Under the pieces are notes generated by a model. It had not been told where the DNA came from. It searched no databases and was given only the letters and a program-made list of their open reading frames with translations. 64,000 nucleotides of DNA from Haemophilus haemolyticus (GTDB lineage Bacteria; Pseudomonadota; Gammaproteobacteria; Enterobacterales; Pasteurellaceae). Below, in pieces: positions 47,187 through 57,905 of this stretch; the stretch's first letter is position 1; every line of letters starts with the position of its first letter. The translations under genes and the position numbers were made by a program. The stretch covers positions 1,342,501-1,406,500 of the forward strand of contig NZ_CP031243.1 in the NCBI RefSeq assembly GCF_003352385.1. The letters are read 5' to 3'.

Positions 47187-48662
47187 TTACATCACCACCA
47201 CATCAAACTGTTCTTGGTTATAAAACTGTTCTGTTTTTACTTTTACTCGTTTGCCAATAAACATTTCCACTTCTGGTAGCAAACCGTGAGATTCTTCGTT
47301 AATAAGATATTCGGAAACCGCTGGCGAGGCATAAACAACAAATTGTTCACTACTGAATAAATGATACACCCGAATAATTTCACGCATAATTTCGTAGCAA
47401 ACTGTCTCAACCGTTTTCACCCGACCACGTCCATGGCAAGTTGGGCATTCATCACATAGCACATGCTCAAGGCTTTCTCGGGTTCTTTTACGGGTCATTT
47501 CCACAAGACCTAATTGCGTAAAGCCATTCACATTGGTTTTCACACGATCTTTAGAAAGCGCATCACATAAAGATTCTAGCACTCGATTGCGATGTTCATC
47601 TGTTTGCATATCAATAAAATCAATAATGATTATGCCACCCAGATTACGTAGTTGTAATTGCTGCGCGATAGCTTTTGTCGCTTCAATATTAGTATTGAAG
47701 ATGGTTTCTTCTAGATTACGATGCCCCACAAATGCGCCGGTATTAATATCAATAGTAGTCATTGCTTCCGTTTGCTCAATAATTAAATAGCCGCCCGATT
47801 TAAGATTAACACGTTTATCTAGCGCTGTTTGGATCGCATTTTCAACCCCATACACATCAAAGATAGGTTGATTGCCAGAATAAAGAACAAGTTTATCGCT
47901 TAGTTCAGGCATAAATTCATCGGTAAACTCTTTCACTTCGCCAAAGCAAAGCTTAGAGTCGATACGAATTTTTTCTAAGTTCGTGCCGATAAAATCACGC
48001 AAAATACGTTGTGGAAGCGCTGGTTCACCGTAAATTTTTGATTTGGTTGGATATTTAGATTTACGCTCTAAGACTTTACGCCATAAGCGTTTTAAAAATT
48101 CAGCATCTTGACGTAATTCTTCTTCGCTTGCCCCTTCTGTTGCGGTGCGAATAATGAAACCGCCGAGTTCATCACAAAAAGGTTCAACTAATGCTTTTAA
48201 ACGGGCACGTTCCTCTTCGCTTTCAATGCGTTGTGAAACGCCTACGTGGCTATTTTCTGGCATAAAAACAAGATGACGCGATGGCAATGTGATGTCTGTT
48301 GTTAAACGTGCGCCTTTTGTACCTAGGGGATCTTTTACCACTTGTACAACAATATCCTGCCCTTCGCGTACTAATTCTGAAATGCTCTTAACTTTAAATT
48401 GCTTTTGTTCATTTTCATCTACACATTCCGTGTGGGATACAATATCAGCAGCGTGTAAAAAAGCCGCTTTTTCCAAACCAATATCAACAAAAGCAGACTG
48501 CATTCCCGGTAGCACTCGAGTTACACGACCTTTATAAATATTTCCGACAATTCCTCGTTTGGCTTGGCGTTCAATATGCACTTCGCGCAACATTCCTGTT
48601 TCTACTAGCGCAATGCGTGTTTCGTTAGGCGTTACGTTCATCAATAACTCTACAGCATCCAT
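47187..48662 (-). CDS. rng: Ribonuclease G
   Basis: Endonuclease maturing the 5' end of 16S rRNA and decaying some mRNAs. 491 residues, as in E. coli. S1 domain near 35-120 (RGIVGNIYKGRVTRVLPGMQ), catalytic DNase-I-like region with TTIDINTGAFVG and IIIDFIDMQ, and zinc-link CPTCHGRG near 415. Lacks the long RNase E tail. Single gene, divergent from putP. Confidence 0.97.
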   Translation of the reverse strand: MDAVELLMNVTPNETRIALVETGMLREVHIERQAKRGIVGNIYKGRVTRVLPGMQSAFVDIGLEKAAFLHAADIVSHTECVDENEQKQFKVKSISELVREGQDIVVQVVKDPLGTKGARLTTDITLPSRHLVFMPENSHVGVSQRIESEEERARLKALVEPFCDELGGFIIRTATEGASEEELRQDAEFLKRLWRKVLERKSKYPTKSKIYGEPALPQRILRDFIGTNLEKIRIDSKLCFGEVKEFTDEFMPELSDKLVLYSGNQPIFDVYGVENAIQTALDKRVNLKSGGYLIIEQTEAMTTIDINTGAFVGHRNLEETIFNTNIEATKAIAQQLQLRNLGGIIIIDFIDMQTDEHRNRVLESLCDALSKDRVKTNVNGFTQLGLVEMTRKRTRESLEHVLCDECPTCHGRGRVKTVETVCYEIMREIIRVYHLFSSEQFVVYASPAVSEYLINEESHGLLPEVEMFIGKRVKVKTEQFYNQEQFDVVVM

Positions 48663-48777
48663 TTTATATTCCTAATTTCTTAAATTTCATCAAATATTTA
48701 GTCTAAATAGAATAATAGCCCGAAATAAGGTAAAATGCACCCTTTCTGAAATTTTCAACCCATTTTGGACTTATAAA

Positions 48778-50292
48778 ATGTTTGGATTCGACCCAACTCT
48801 TGTTACTTTTACTATTTATATTTTCGGGATGTTGCTGATTGGCGTACTCGCCTATTATTACACGAATAATTTATCAGATTACATTCTTGGTGGACGTCGT
48901 TTAGGTAGTTTTGTGACCGCAATGTCAGCTGGTGCTTCAGATATGTCAGGTTGGCTTTTAATGGGCTTACCAGGTGCGGTCTATTTATCAGGCTTAGTTG
49001 AAGGCTGGATTGCTATTGGTTTAACTATCGGGGCTTATTTTAACTGGTTTTTAGTGGCTGGTCGTTTGCGTGTTTATACAGAATTAAATAATAATGCCCT
49101 CACGCTGCCAGAATATTTTCACAATCGTTTTGGTTCATCACACAAATTATTAAAACTTGTTTCTGCCACTATTATTTTAGTGTTTTTTACTATTTATTGT
49201 GCTTCGGGTGTAGTAGCAGGTGCAAAATTATTCCAAAATTTATTTTCAGTCGAATATTCCACCGCACTTTGGTATGGAGCATTAGCTACCATTCTTTATA
49301 CTTTTATTGGTGGTTTTTTAGCAGTAAGTTGGACAGATACCATTCAAGCAACCCTTATGATTTTTGCGCTGCTTTTAACACCTATTTTTGTGTTATTAAG
49401 CATTGGTGATACCGCTCAATTTTCCTCGGTATTAGCGCAAGCTGAAGCGGCTGCCAATAAAGATTTTACAGATTTATTTACTGCCACTACGCCACTTGGT
49501 CTATTAAGCCTTGCCGCTTGGGGATTGGGATATTTTGGTCAGCCACATATTTTAGCGCGTTTTATGGCGGCTTATTCTGTTAAATCACTTATCAAAGCTC
49601 GCCGCATTAGTATGACATGGATGGTGCTTTGCTTGGGTGGTGCAATTGGTATTGGTTTCTTCGCAATTCCTTATTTCTTTGCCAATCCAAACATTGCAGG
49701 CACAGTCAATAACGAACCAGAGCAAGTGTTTATTGAACTTGCTAAACTTTTGTTTAATCCTTGGATCGCAGGCATATTACTTTCAGCTATTTTAGCTGCA
49801 GTAATGAGTACATTAAGCGCGCAATTGTTAATTTCATCTAGCTCAATCACAGAAGATTTCTACAAAGGTTTTATTCGCCCTAACGCATCTGAAAAAGAGC
49901 TCGTATGGCTTGGAAGAATTATGGTGTTAGTTATTGCCGCACTTGCTATCTGGATCGCACAAGATGAAAACAGCAAAGTATTAAAACTAGTAGAATTCGC
50001 TTGGGCTGGTTTTGGTAGTGCATTTGGCCCAGTTGTACTTTTCTCTCTTTTCTGGAAACGAATGACATCATCAGGCGCAATGGCGGGTATGCTTGTAGGC
50101 GCAGTGACAGTATTTGCATGGAAAGAAGTTGTTCCAGCTGATACAGATTGGTTCAAAGTATATGAAATGATTCCTGGGTTTGCTTTCGGTAGCCTTGCAA
50201 TTATTGTTGTCTCATTGCTGTCTAGCAAACCGGAACAAAATGTTCTAGATACCTTTGACAAAGCAGAAAAGGCCTATAAGGAAGCAAAATGA
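48778..50292 (+). CDS. putP: Sodium/proline symporter
   Basis: Imports proline with Na+. 504 residues, twelve or thirteen helices of the SSS family. Signatures: [40 protein letters not shown], and the SSS motif region [19 protein letters not shown]. The stop overlaps the start of cmoB (ATGA), so both are translated together. Confidence 0.97.
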   Translation: MFGFDPTLVTFTIYIFGMLLIGVLAYYYTNNLSDYILGGRRLGSFVTAMSAGASDMSGWLLMGLPGAVYLSGLVEGWIAIGLTIGAYFNWFLVAGRLRVYTELNNNALTLPEYFHNRFGSSHKLLKLVSATIILVFFTIYCASGVVAGAKLFQNLFSVEYSTALWYGALATILYTFIGGFLAVSWTDTIQATLMIFALLLTPIFVLLSIGDTAQFSSVLAQAEAAANKDFTDLFTATTPLGLLSLAAWGLGYFGQPHILARFMAAYSVKSLIKARRISMTWMVLCLGGAIGIGFFAIPYFFANPNIAGTVNNEPEQVFIELAKLLFNPWIAGILLSAILAAVMSTLSAQLLISSSSITEDFYKGFIRPNASEKELVWLGRIMVLVIAALAIWIAQDENSKVLKLVEFAWAGFGSAFGPVVLFSLFWKRMTSSGAMAGMLVGAVTVFAWKEVVPADTDWFKVYEMIPGFAFGSLAIIVVSLLSSKPEQNVLDTFDKAEKAYKEAK

Positions 50293-51254
50293 TCGACTTT
50301 CGCCCTTTTTATCAACAAATTGCGACCACAAATTTATCAGACTGGTTAGAGACCTTACCACTCCAATTAAAAGAATGGGAAACTCAAACTCATGGCGATT
50401 ATGCGAAATGGAGCAAAATTGTTGATTTCCTACCTGATTTACATGCTGACAAAATCGATCTAAAAAGTGCGGTAAAATCTGACCGCACTTTTCCCCTTTC
50501 AGAAGGTGAAAAACAACGAATTATCCATCATTTAAAACAATTAATGCCATGGCGAAAAGGGCCTTATCATCTTTTCAGCATTCATGTAGATTGTGAATGG
50601 CGTTCAGATTTTAAGTGGGAGCGTGTTCTTCCTCATTTAGCACCGCTGCAAGGTCGCACTATTTTAGATGTGGGTTGTGGCAGCGGTTACCATATGTGGA
50701 GAATGGTAGGCGAAGGCGCAAAAATGGTCGTTGGGATTGATCCTACCGAGCTTTTTCTTTGCCAATTTGAAGCAGTACGCAAGCTGCTTAATAATGATCG
50801 TCGAGCAAATCTTATCCCACTTGGCATTGAGCAAATGCAACCATTAGCGGCATTTGACACTGTATTTTCAATGGGCGTACTCTATCATCGTAAATCACCA
50901 TTAGATCATTTAAGCCAGTTGAAAAATCAATTGGTAAAAGGTGGTGAATTGGTATTAGAAACGCTAGTGGTGGATGGTGATGTAAATACTGTGCTCGTAC
51001 CAGCAGATCGCTATGCAAAAATGAAAAATGTTTATTTTATCCCATCTGTCGCCGCACTAATCAACTGGCTAGAAAAAGTTGGCTTTACCAACGTACGTTG
51101 TGTGGATGTTGCGACAACTACATTAGAAGAACAGCGTAAAACTGATTGGTTGGAAAATGAAAGCCTGATTGACTTCTTAGATCCAAATGATCACAGTAAA
51201 ACTATTGAAGGTTATCAAGCACCAAAAAGAGCGGTAATTTTAGCAAACAAATAA
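50289..51254 (+). CDS. cmoB: tRNA U34 carboxymethyltransferase
   Basis: Transfers a carboxymethyl group from carboxy-SAM to 5-hydroxyuridine 34 of tRNA, making cmo5U. 321 residues. SAM-fold motif [18 protein letters not shown] near 125 and the family segment [18 protein letters not shown]. Overlaps putP by four bases. cmoA, which makes carboxy-SAM, is not in the window. Confidence 0.96.
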   Translation: MIDFRPFYQQIATTNLSDWLETLPLQLKEWETQTHGDYAKWSKIVDFLPDLHADKIDLKSAVKSDRTFPLSEGEKQRIIHHLKQLMPWRKGPYHLFSIHVDCEWRSDFKWERVLPHLAPLQGRTILDVGCGSGYHMWRMVGEGAKMVVGIDPTELFLCQFEAVRKLLNNDRRANLIPLGIEQMQPLAAFDTVFSMGVLYHRKSPLDHLSQLKNQLVKGGELVLETLVVDGDVNTVLVPADRYAKMKNVYFIPSVAALINWLEKVGFTNVRCVDVATTTLEEQRKTDWLENESLIDFLDPNDHSKTIEGYQAPKRAVILANK

Positions 51255-51278
51255 AAAAGGGAAATTATTCCCTTTTTT
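51253..51278. terminator. Bidirectional terminator between cmoB and cdd
   Basis: AAAAAAGGG and CCCTTTTTT flank an eight-base loop; the plus-strand copy ends in T6. The genes converge here. Confidence 0.8.
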
Positions 51279-51303
51279 ATTTTCTATCAAGAATCTTTCA
51301 TAC

Positions 51304-52182
51304 TTACAATGAATGATACTCTAATTTCACCGATGTTAATGTTGAGAGCAACGTTTCAGCCATCGTTTTATGGCTTAGTTTTAAGGCTTTTTCAGCCATT
51401 ACAATTCGCTCAATATCACTCAATTTTTTATCATTTAAATAAGCAAAATTAAGTGCGGTTTGCAACGCTGGCAAACTTGGATTAAACGCAGCGTTTTCTG
51501 CATAACGTCCTGTCACCACATCACCACTTTTAAATAAAATCGCAATGCCGTGCGGACTATTTGAATAAGGACAATGAGATTGATTTGCCGCTAAAATAGC
51601 TTGATTAACCAAATCATCTTGATGATCAGCAACTAAATCATGATTTTCTTCTGCCAAAAGATGAGTAGCAATATCGAGATCTTTCGGTCCAAAAGCATCT
51701 GGTAAATAAGAATGTAACGGATTATTTTGGCTATGTGGTAAATGAATTGAAATTTTTTCAGCGCCATGCAATTCATTCATAAATTGACGACAATGCCCGC
51801 ACGGCGTGTAATTAACCACCATGTCTGAAATACGACGTTCATTACGCAACCATGCATGAGAAATTGCGCTTTGCTCTGCATGAATCGTTTGCTGAATGGC
51901 TGAATTAGAAAATTCTTGATTCGCACCAAAATAAAAATCACCTTTTTCACCAATAGCAATGGCTCCCACATTAAAATGAGAAATAGCAGTATGACTATAA
52001 CTCGCCGCAATCGGCAACAAATGCATAGCTAATTTCAGTGGAGTAAGTTCAAAATCACGACAAAGCTGCTCCACCTGGGAACGATTTAAAAAGCCAGCCC
52101 AATTTTGCAAACGAATTTCATCAACAATAGCTTGATTGAGTGCATCATCTTGTGGCAATGCGTGCTTAATAAGTTCTTGCAT
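51304..52182 (-). CDS. cdd: Cytidine deaminase
   Basis: Zinc enzyme turning cytidine into uridine; pyrimidine salvage. 292 residues, the long dimeric form. Zinc/catalytic motifs [11 protein letters not shown] and [13 protein letters not shown]; a second, inactive deaminase-like domain follows from about 185 ([14 protein letters not shown]). Divergent from dps; a CRP box lies about 100 bases upstream, fitting the known CRP control of cdd in enterics. Confidence 0.96.
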   Translation of the reverse strand: MQELIKHALPQDDALNQAIVDEIRLQNWAGFLNRSQVEQLCRDFELTPLKLAMHLLPIAASYSHTAISHFNVGAIAIGEKGDFYFGANQEFSNSAIQQTIHAEQSAISHAWLRNERRISDMVVNYTPCGHCRQFMNELHGAEKISIHLPHSQNNPLHSYLPDAFGPKDLDIATHLLAEENHDLVADHQDDLVNQAILAANQSHCPYSNSPHGIAILFKSGDVVTGRYAENAAFNPSLPALQTALNFAYLNDKKLSDIERIVMAEKALKLSHKTMAETLLSTLTSVKLEYHSL

Positions 52183-52275
52183 AAGACATCCTTAAAATAT
52201 TAAAAATTATAACTGCACCTATTAAAGCAAAATTTACTGTTAGCCGCGACCCTTTACTAAGGTATTCCTTATAAC

Positions 52276-52291
52276 TGTGATCTCGATCACT
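52276..52291. promoter_or_regulatory. CRP-type site between cdd and dps
   Basis: TGTGA, TCTCGA, TCACT: a good CRP palindrome, 94 bases before cdd and 161 before dps. cdd is the likelier target. Confidence 0.65.
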
Positions 52292-52329
52292 TATTTTGAT
52301 AGATTAAATTTATTACAATTCATTAACAT

Positions 52330-52344
52330 ATAGTCAAAGACTAT
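52330..52344. promoter_or_regulatory. Candidate OxyR box upstream of dps
   Basis: ATAG, seven bases, CTAT is the OxyR half-operator pattern. It lies just upstream of a dps -35 region. Dps is a known OxyR target in H. influenzae as I recall. Confidence 0.5.
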
Positions 52345-52365
52345 CAATTTTATTGAATAGAACAA

Positions 52366-52394
52366 TTTCACAGCAAATTCTAGAAACGTATAAT
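52366..52394 (+). promoter_or_regulatory. Predicted dps promoter
   Basis: A perfect -10 TATAAT (52389-52394) preceded at 17 bases by TTTCAC, a poor -35. A weak -35 next to an activator box suits an OxyR-activated promoter. Confidence 0.5.
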
Positions 52395-52451
52395 ACCCAT
52401 ATCAAAGGCAGGGCATTAGCTCAATTATTTAACTAGAAAAAGGAAATTATT

Positions 52452-52934
52452 ATGTCAAAAACATCTATCGGATTAGACAAAGTTCAATCAGCAGAATTAG
52501 CCAATAAACTTAACGAATTACTTGCAACCTACCAAGTATTCTATACTAATGTACGTGGTTACCACTGGAACATTAAAGGTGTGAATTTCTTTGCATTACA
52601 CGCAAAATTTGAAGAAATCTACACAGATTTAATCACCAAAGTTGATGAAGTTGCAGAACGTATTTTAACTTTAGGTTACACACCAGATAACGCATATAGC
52701 CAATACTTAAAAGTATCTCGTATTAAAGAAGATATCGCAGTAAGCGGCGCACAAGAATGTTTATCAGGCACATTACAAGGTTTAAAAACATTACTCGACC
52801 AACAACGTGAAATTCTAGCTCTTGCAGGCGATGCTGATGACGAAGGTACCGCATCACAAATGAGTGACTACATTAAAGAACAAGAAAAATTAGTATGGAT
52901 GTTCCAAGCAGCTTGCCAAACTTGCCATGCTTAA
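52452..52934 (+). CDS. dps: Dps-family ferritin-like DNA protection protein
   Basis: 160-residue four-helix ferritin-like protein. The ferroxidase ligands of the family are seen in YHWNIKGVNFFALHAKFEEIY split as RGYHWNIKG and LHAKFEEIYTDL, the Dps pattern of His and Asp/Glu between subunits. It stores iron and removes peroxide, protecting DNA. Single gene with its own promoter, OxyR-like box and terminator. Confidence 0.93.
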   Translation: MSKTSIGLDKVQSAELANKLNELLATYQVFYTNVRGYHWNIKGVNFFALHAKFEEIYTDLITKVDEVAERILTLGYTPDNAYSQYLKVSRIKEDIAVSGAQECLSGTLQGLKTLLDQQREILALAGDADDEGTASQMSDYIKEQEKLVWMFQAACQTCHA

Positions 52935-53005
52935 TGGGTAAATTTCAGCTCTAACGAAAACTAACCTGTAATCTATCTAACTTAACAAAGTTAGATGTAT
53001 TTAAG

Positions 53006-53040
53006 AACCAAGTTCTACTTTTCTAAGAACTTGGTTTTTT
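53006..53040 (+). terminator. Terminator after dps
   Basis: AACCAAGTTCT and AGAACTTGGTT form an 11-base stem with a nine-base loop and T6 beyond. Confidence 0.85.
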
Positions 53041-53192
53041 CATTTTAAATTTTAAATTGAATTTACAAAAACAAAGTGAAAAAAATCTCATAAGTGCTAT
53101 TATCCGCGGACTTTATATTTATGTTTATCGTTGCATACATTTAAAATTAAAAAATTCAGTGTATTTTGTGTTAGTCAAAGGTTATTGTAAAA

Positions 53193-54110
53193 ATGAAAGG
53201 GATCCATACTGATGAACCAACCAACCAACCAACCAACCAACCAACCAACCAACCAACCAACCAACCAACCAACCAACCAACCAACCAACCAAATGGTAAA
53301 ACAGTTGCGGTAGTGACTTCAACAATTGGTCGCCCAGAATTAGCGTTGGCTATTGAAAGCGTGCAAAATCAAACTTATCCATGTAAGCATTATGTATTTG
53401 TCGATGGCAATATTTTCTGGGATAAAGCCAAATCTATATTGGAACAATTCCCTGATGTCATTCCTATTTACTTACCAATGAATACAGGAAAAAACGGAAT
53501 TCTTAACGGAGCCATTAACGCAACAGCGGCTTTTCTTGTTGAAGAAGATATTATTTGTTACTTGGATGATGACAATCAGTTACGAGAAGATCATGTAGAA
53601 AGTTTAGTGAATGTGATTGATCAAGGAGCTGATTTTGCCTATTCACTGCGCGTTTTTTACGATTCCAATCATCAATTTATATGTCGCGATGATTGCGAAT
53701 CTCTCGGTAACTGGAAACCTAAAGAGAATGTGCCGGTTCGCTTTATTATGGAAAATGCTCAACAGATAGGTTGCTTTATTAATACTACAACTAAGAAGCA
53801 TATTGATACTAATTGTTATGCGATTCCTCGTGAAATTGCTCAGAAAACAGCACATGCTTGGTACACGCCTTTTATTGGAGATCAAAAATTTTTCTCAGCT
53901 TTAAATCAATTAGAATTAAAGGGACAAACTTCTGGAAAATATACTGTAAAATATACAGTTGATTTTGATAAAATGATTGGAGTTCATCACTGGTTCCCTC
54001 AACTAACTTTATCTGATGAAATGATCAACCTCATTTCATCAGATATATTGAAAGAGCTAAATCAACAAAATATCGAATACTACGGAGGTCGTCCCTGGGC
54101 AAAGGAATAA
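53193..54110 (+). CDS. Phase-variable glycosyltransferase (GT2-like)
   Basis: 305 residues in the present ON frame from ATG 53193. After seven residues a PTNQ repeat, encoded by 19 CCAA units, leads into the enzyme: [20 protein letters not shown] is a GT-A-type start, and [14 protein letters not shown] near 135 holds the metal-binding DxD. The C-terminus ends [10 protein letters not shown]. It probably adds a sugar to lipooligosaccharide; the acceptor is unknown. Gain or loss of a repeat unit shifts the frame. A second ATG at 53212, in another frame, could support translation at a different repeat number. It lies between dps and trpE, the place of HI1386 in strain Rd as I recall. Confidence 0.88.
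   Translation: MKGIHTDEPTNQPTNQPTNQPTNQPTNQPTNQPNGKTVAVVTSTIGRPELALAIESVQNQTYPCKHYVFVDGNIFWDKAKSILEQFPDVIPIYLPMNTGKNGILNGAINATAAFLVEEDIICYLDDDNQLREDHVESLVNVIDQGADFAYSLRVFYDSNHQFICRDDCESLGNWKPKENVPVRFIMENAQQIGCFINTTTKKHIDTNCYAIPREIAQKTAHAWYTPFIGDQKFFSALNQLELKGQTSGKYTVKYTVDFDKMIGVHHWFPQLTLSDEMINLISSDILKELNQQNIEYYGGRPWAKE
53217..53292 (+). repeat. (CCAA)19 tetranucleotide repeat
   Basis: Nineteen perfect CCAA units inside the 5' end of the glycosyltransferase gene, encoding Pro-Thr-Asn-Gln repeats. Tetranucleotide tracts in this position drive slipped-strand phase variation in Haemophilus. Confidence 0.98.
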
Positions 54111-54157
54111 AAGTAAACATTTTTAATCAAAAAAACATAAAAAATATTAATTCAGGC

Positions 54158-54186
54158 TTGACTTATTTCTAATGCACTAGTTTAAT
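54158..54186 (+). promoter_or_regulatory. trp operon promoter
   Basis: -35 TTGACT, 17-base spacer, -10 TTTAAT; predicted start of transcription only about 23 bases before trpE. Confidence 0.75.
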
Positions 54187-54191
54187 AGTAC
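54174..54191. promoter_or_regulatory. TrpR operator
   Basis: GCACTAGTTTAATAGTAC matches the E. coli consensus GTACTAGTTAACTAGTAC at 15 of 18 positions and covers the -10 element, so repressor binding would block RNA polymerase. Confidence 0.8.
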
Positions 54192-54215
54192 AAAAGTTTC
54201 CAAAAGGATATCAAT

Positions 54216-55766
54216 ATGCAAACTCAAGCCTTTATTGCGGTGACAACTCAACCCATTCCCTATTATGCTGATACCACCGCTATTTTTAATACACTTTGCC
54301 AACCCAATTCAAATTCTCTCCTACTCGACTCTGCCGAAATCGGGAGTAAAAACAGTTTACAAAGCCTTATCTTAGTCAATGCGGCGGTTAAAATAACGTG
54401 CTTAGGTCATAATGTGACATTTAAAGCATTAAACGAGAATGGAAAACAAGTTTTAAAAGAAATTCATCCAAAATTGACCGCACTTGGAAAAGTAAGTGCG
54501 GTTAATTTTGATGATGAATTTTCTGTACAATTTTCGCCACTTGATAATCAACTCGATGAAGATAGTAAATTACAATCTTCCACTATTTTTGACGGACTGC
54601 GTGTTATTTCTACTCTTTATCAACATAGCCAAACGCCTATTTTCTTAGGCGGATTGTTTGCTTACGATCTCGTTGCAAATTTCATTCCAATGGATGGCAT
54701 TACATTACAACATGATGGTATCACCTGCCCTGATTACAGTTTCTATCTTGCCGAACATCTCATTACCATCGACCATAAAAATCAACAAGCAACACTCAAA
54801 AGTTTCTGTTTTGCACAAGAAGAACAAGTCAATATTGCGAAAACCTCGCTTTCTATTGCGCAAAAACTAAAAAATATTGATAACGTTCTTTCTATTAAAG
54901 CAGCAAGTGATGAAGTTAAAACAAACTTTGACGATCCTGAATTTACGGGCATTGTGAAAGCCTTAAAGCACCATATTAACATTGGTGATGTTTTCCAAAT
55001 TGTACCTTCTCGCCGTTTTTCCCTTGCTTGCCCGAATACATTAGCCAGTTACGCCCAACTCAAACAAAATAATCCAAGCCCTTATATGTTCTATATGAAT
55101 GATGAAGACTTTATTTTGTTTGGTGCATCGCCAGAAAGTGCGCTGAAATATGAACCTGAAAATCGTCAGTTAGAAATTTACCCCATCGCAGGTTCACGCC
55201 CTCGTGGTTTTGATGCTCATGGCAATATCGATCCTGAATTAGATGCACGTTTAGAACTAGAACTTCGTCTTGATCACAAAGAACAAGCAGAACATTTAAT
55301 GTTGGTTGATTTAGCGCGTAACGACATCGCTCGAGTTTGCCAAAGCGGTACCCGTAAAGTCGCTGAATTAATGCAGGTAGATCGCTATTCTCACATCATG
55401 CATTTGGTCTCTCGCGTAGTGGGTAAATTACGCCCTGAGTTAGATGCACTTCACGCCTATCAAGCCTGTATGAATATGGGAACATTAACTGGTGCGCCAA
55501 AAATCAAAGCAATGCAGCTTATTTATCAATTTGAACAACAAAAACGCCATAGTTACGGTGGTGCAGTGGGTTATCTCACTTCCGATGGACATTTTGATAC
55601 CTGTATCGTGATCCGTTCTGCTTTTGTACAAAATGGCATAGCCCATGTACAGGCAGGTTGCGGAGAAGTATTGGATTCTGATCCACAAATGGAAGCCGAT
55701 GAAACACGCCACAAAGCCGCGGCTGTCTTAAAAGCAATTCGTCAAGTTAATACACAAGCAAAATAA
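54216..55766 (+). CDS. trpE: Anthranilate synthase component I
   Basis: Makes anthranilate from chorismate with ammonia from TrpG. 516 residues. N-terminal feedback region holds LLLDSAEIGSKNSLQS, where tryptophan binds. Catalytic domain signatures: NPSPYMFYMNDEDFILFGAS, LVDLARNDIARVCQSGTRKV, GTLTGAPKIKAMQLI and AGCGEVLDSDPQMEADET. First gene of the trp operon, under TrpR; no leader peptide precedes it. Confidence 0.98.
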   Translation: MQTQAFIAVTTQPIPYYADTTAIFNTLCQPNSNSLLLDSAEIGSKNSLQSLILVNAAVKITCLGHNVTFKALNENGKQVLKEIHPKLTALGKVSAVNFDDEFSVQFSPLDNQLDEDSKLQSSTIFDGLRVISTLYQHSQTPIFLGGLFAYDLVANFIPMDGITLQHDGITCPDYSFYLAEHLITIDHKNQQATLKSFCFAQEEQVNIAKTSLSIAQKLKNIDNVLSIKAASDEVKTNFDDPEFTGIVKALKHHINIGDVFQIVPSRRFSLACPNTLASYAQLKQNNPSPYMFYMNDEDFILFGASPESALKYEPENRQLEIYPIAGSRPRGFDAHGNIDPELDARLELELRLDHKEQAEHLMLVDLARNDIARVCQSGTRKVAELMQVDRYSHIMHLVSRVVGKLRPELDALHAYQACMNMGTLTGAPKIKAMQLIYQFEQQKRHSYGGAVGYLTSDGHFDTCIVIRSAFVQNGIAHVQAGCGEVLDSDPQMEADETRHKAAAVLKAIRQVNTQAK

Positions 55767-55778
55767 GGAAGAATTATT

Positions 55779-56360
55779 ATGGCTAATATTTTATTTTTAG
55801 ATAACTTCGATTCCTTTACTTACAATCTTGTGGATCAATTCCGTGTATTGGGTCACAACGTCACAATTTACCGCAATGATTGTGATTTAGAAAAACTGGT
55901 AGAAACCGCACTCAATACACCTGATACTATTCTTGCACTTTCTCCAGGGCCAGGAACACCATCAGAAGCTGGGATTTTACTGCCATTGATTGAACGCTTA
56001 AAAAATCAAGTACCGATTATTGGAATTTGTTTAGGTCATCAAGCATTGATTCAAGCCTTTGGCGGGAAGGTTGTTCACGCTGGCGAAGTATTGCATGGTA
56101 AAGTTTCTCGTATCACCCATGATAACGAAGCAATGTTTAAAGATCTTACTAATCCAATGCCAGTGGCGCGTTATCATTCTTTAATGGGACAAGATTTACC
56201 AAAAGAATTTATCGTCAATGCGGAATATAATGGCATTATCATGGCAATTCGTCATCGCGATTTACCCATTTGCGCATTCCAATTTCACCCTGAAAGTATT
56301 TTAACTGTGCAAGGTTCGCAATTATTACAACAATCAATTGAATGGTTGTTAAATAGATAA
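55779..56360 (+). CDS. trpG: Anthranilate synthase component II (glutamine amidotransferase)
   Basis: 193 residues, class I amidotransferase supplying ammonia to TrpE. Catalytic triad: Cys in IGICLGHQALIQAFGG, His and Glu in CAFQFHPESIL. Unlike in E. coli it is not fused to TrpD. Starts 12 bases after trpE with AAGGAAG upstream. Confidence 0.97.
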   Translation: MANILFLDNFDSFTYNLVDQFRVLGHNVTIYRNDCDLEKLVETALNTPDTILALSPGPGTPSEAGILLPLIERLKNQVPIIGICLGHQALIQAFGGKVVHAGEVLHGKVSRITHDNEAMFKDLTNPMPVARYHSLMGQDLPKEFIVNAEYNGIIMAIRHRDLPICAFQFHPESILTVQGSQLLQQSIEWLLNR

Positions 56361-56368
56361 GACATCAA

Positions 56369-56795
<427 letters not shown>

Positions 56796-56847
56796 TAAAA
56801 TACATAAAATTAACAAATCCACATACAAAGAAAAACAGGAATAGACT

Positions 56848-57849
56848 ATGCAACACAATCAATTATTAGAACAACTTTATAGCGGACATTCACTTTCAAC
56901 CTCAGAAAGCACCGCACTTTTTAATGCCGTCATCCAAGGTGAACTTTCCAATGAACAAATTGCTGCAATGCTTATCGCTTTAAAAGTGCGGGGAGCAAAT
57001 ACAGAGGAAATTACTGGTGCGGTTGCCGCCTCATTACAAAATGCCAAAGCATTTCCACGTCCAGATTATCCTTTTGCGGATATTGTGGGAACAGGTGGTG
57101 ATGGGCAAAACACCATTAATATTTCCACTGCTAGTGCGATTGTAGCAGCATCAATGGGAGCAAAAGTGGCAAAACATGGCAATCGTAGCGTGTCGAGTAA
57201 ATCAGGTGCTAGCGATGTGTTAACGGCACTTGGCGTGAATGTGAATGTCACACCAGAGCAAGCTCGACAAGCATTAGATGAAATTGGCGTCTGCTTTTTA
57301 TTTGCTCAACAATATCATTCTGGCTTCCGCCATGTTGCGCCAGTCCGTGCAGCTTTAAAAACGCGCACTATCTTTAATATTTTAGGTCCGCTTATCAATC
57401 CAGCTCGCCCGACTTATCATTTACTTGGCGTATATGCACCTGAATTAGTAAAAACCTATGCTGAAACTGCGGTTGCCTTAGAACATCAACATTCCTTTGT
57501 TGTGCATGGTTCTGGCTTAGATGAAGTCGCATTACACGGTGAAACACAAGTGGCAGAAATTAAAAGTGGCAAAATTGAATATTTTACTTTAACACCTGAA
57601 GATTTTGGCTTAAAAGCGCAATCCCTCGAAAGTCTTCGCGGTGGTGAACCACAAGAAAACGCCCAATATCTGACCGCACTTTTACAAGGTAAAGGCAAAT
57701 CAGAACATGCTAATGTGGTAGCCGCAAATGTAGCATTATTGTTGAAATTATTTGGTCATGATGACTTAAAACAAAATGTTCAAAATGTGTTGGCTCACCT
57801 TGCATCAGGCAAAGCGTTTGAGACACTGCAACATTTAACAAAATATTAA
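56848..57849 (+). CDS. trpD: Anthranilate phosphoribosyltransferase
   Basis: 333 residues; joins anthranilate and PRPP. Family motifs [35 protein letters not shown] and [20 protein letters not shown], and [13 protein letters not shown]. Stand-alone TrpD. 52 bases after the tautomerase gene. Confidence 0.97.
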   Translation: MQHNQLLEQLYSGHSLSTSESTALFNAVIQGELSNEQIAAMLIALKVRGANTEEITGAVAASLQNAKAFPRPDYPFADIVGTGGDGQNTINISTASAIVAASMGAKVAKHGNRSVSSKSGASDVLTALGVNVNVTPEQARQALDEIGVCFLFAQQYHSGFRHVAPVRAALKTRTIFNILGPLINPARPTYHLLGVYAPELVKTYAETAVALEHQHSFVVHGSGLDEVALHGETQVAEIKSGKIEYFTLTPEDFGLKAQSLESLRGGEPQENAQYLTALLQGKGKSEHANVVAANVALLLKLFGHDDLKQNVQNVLAHLASGKAFETLQHLTKY

Positions 57850-57905
57850 GATAAAGGCTGATTTGGTACGCCGTAATAAAGCCTCAATAAATAAGAAGAA
57901 AAATT

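Noticed and set aside
53217..53292. Regular short repeat considered as CRISPR
   Set aside because: It is a pure tetranucleotide tract without spacers.
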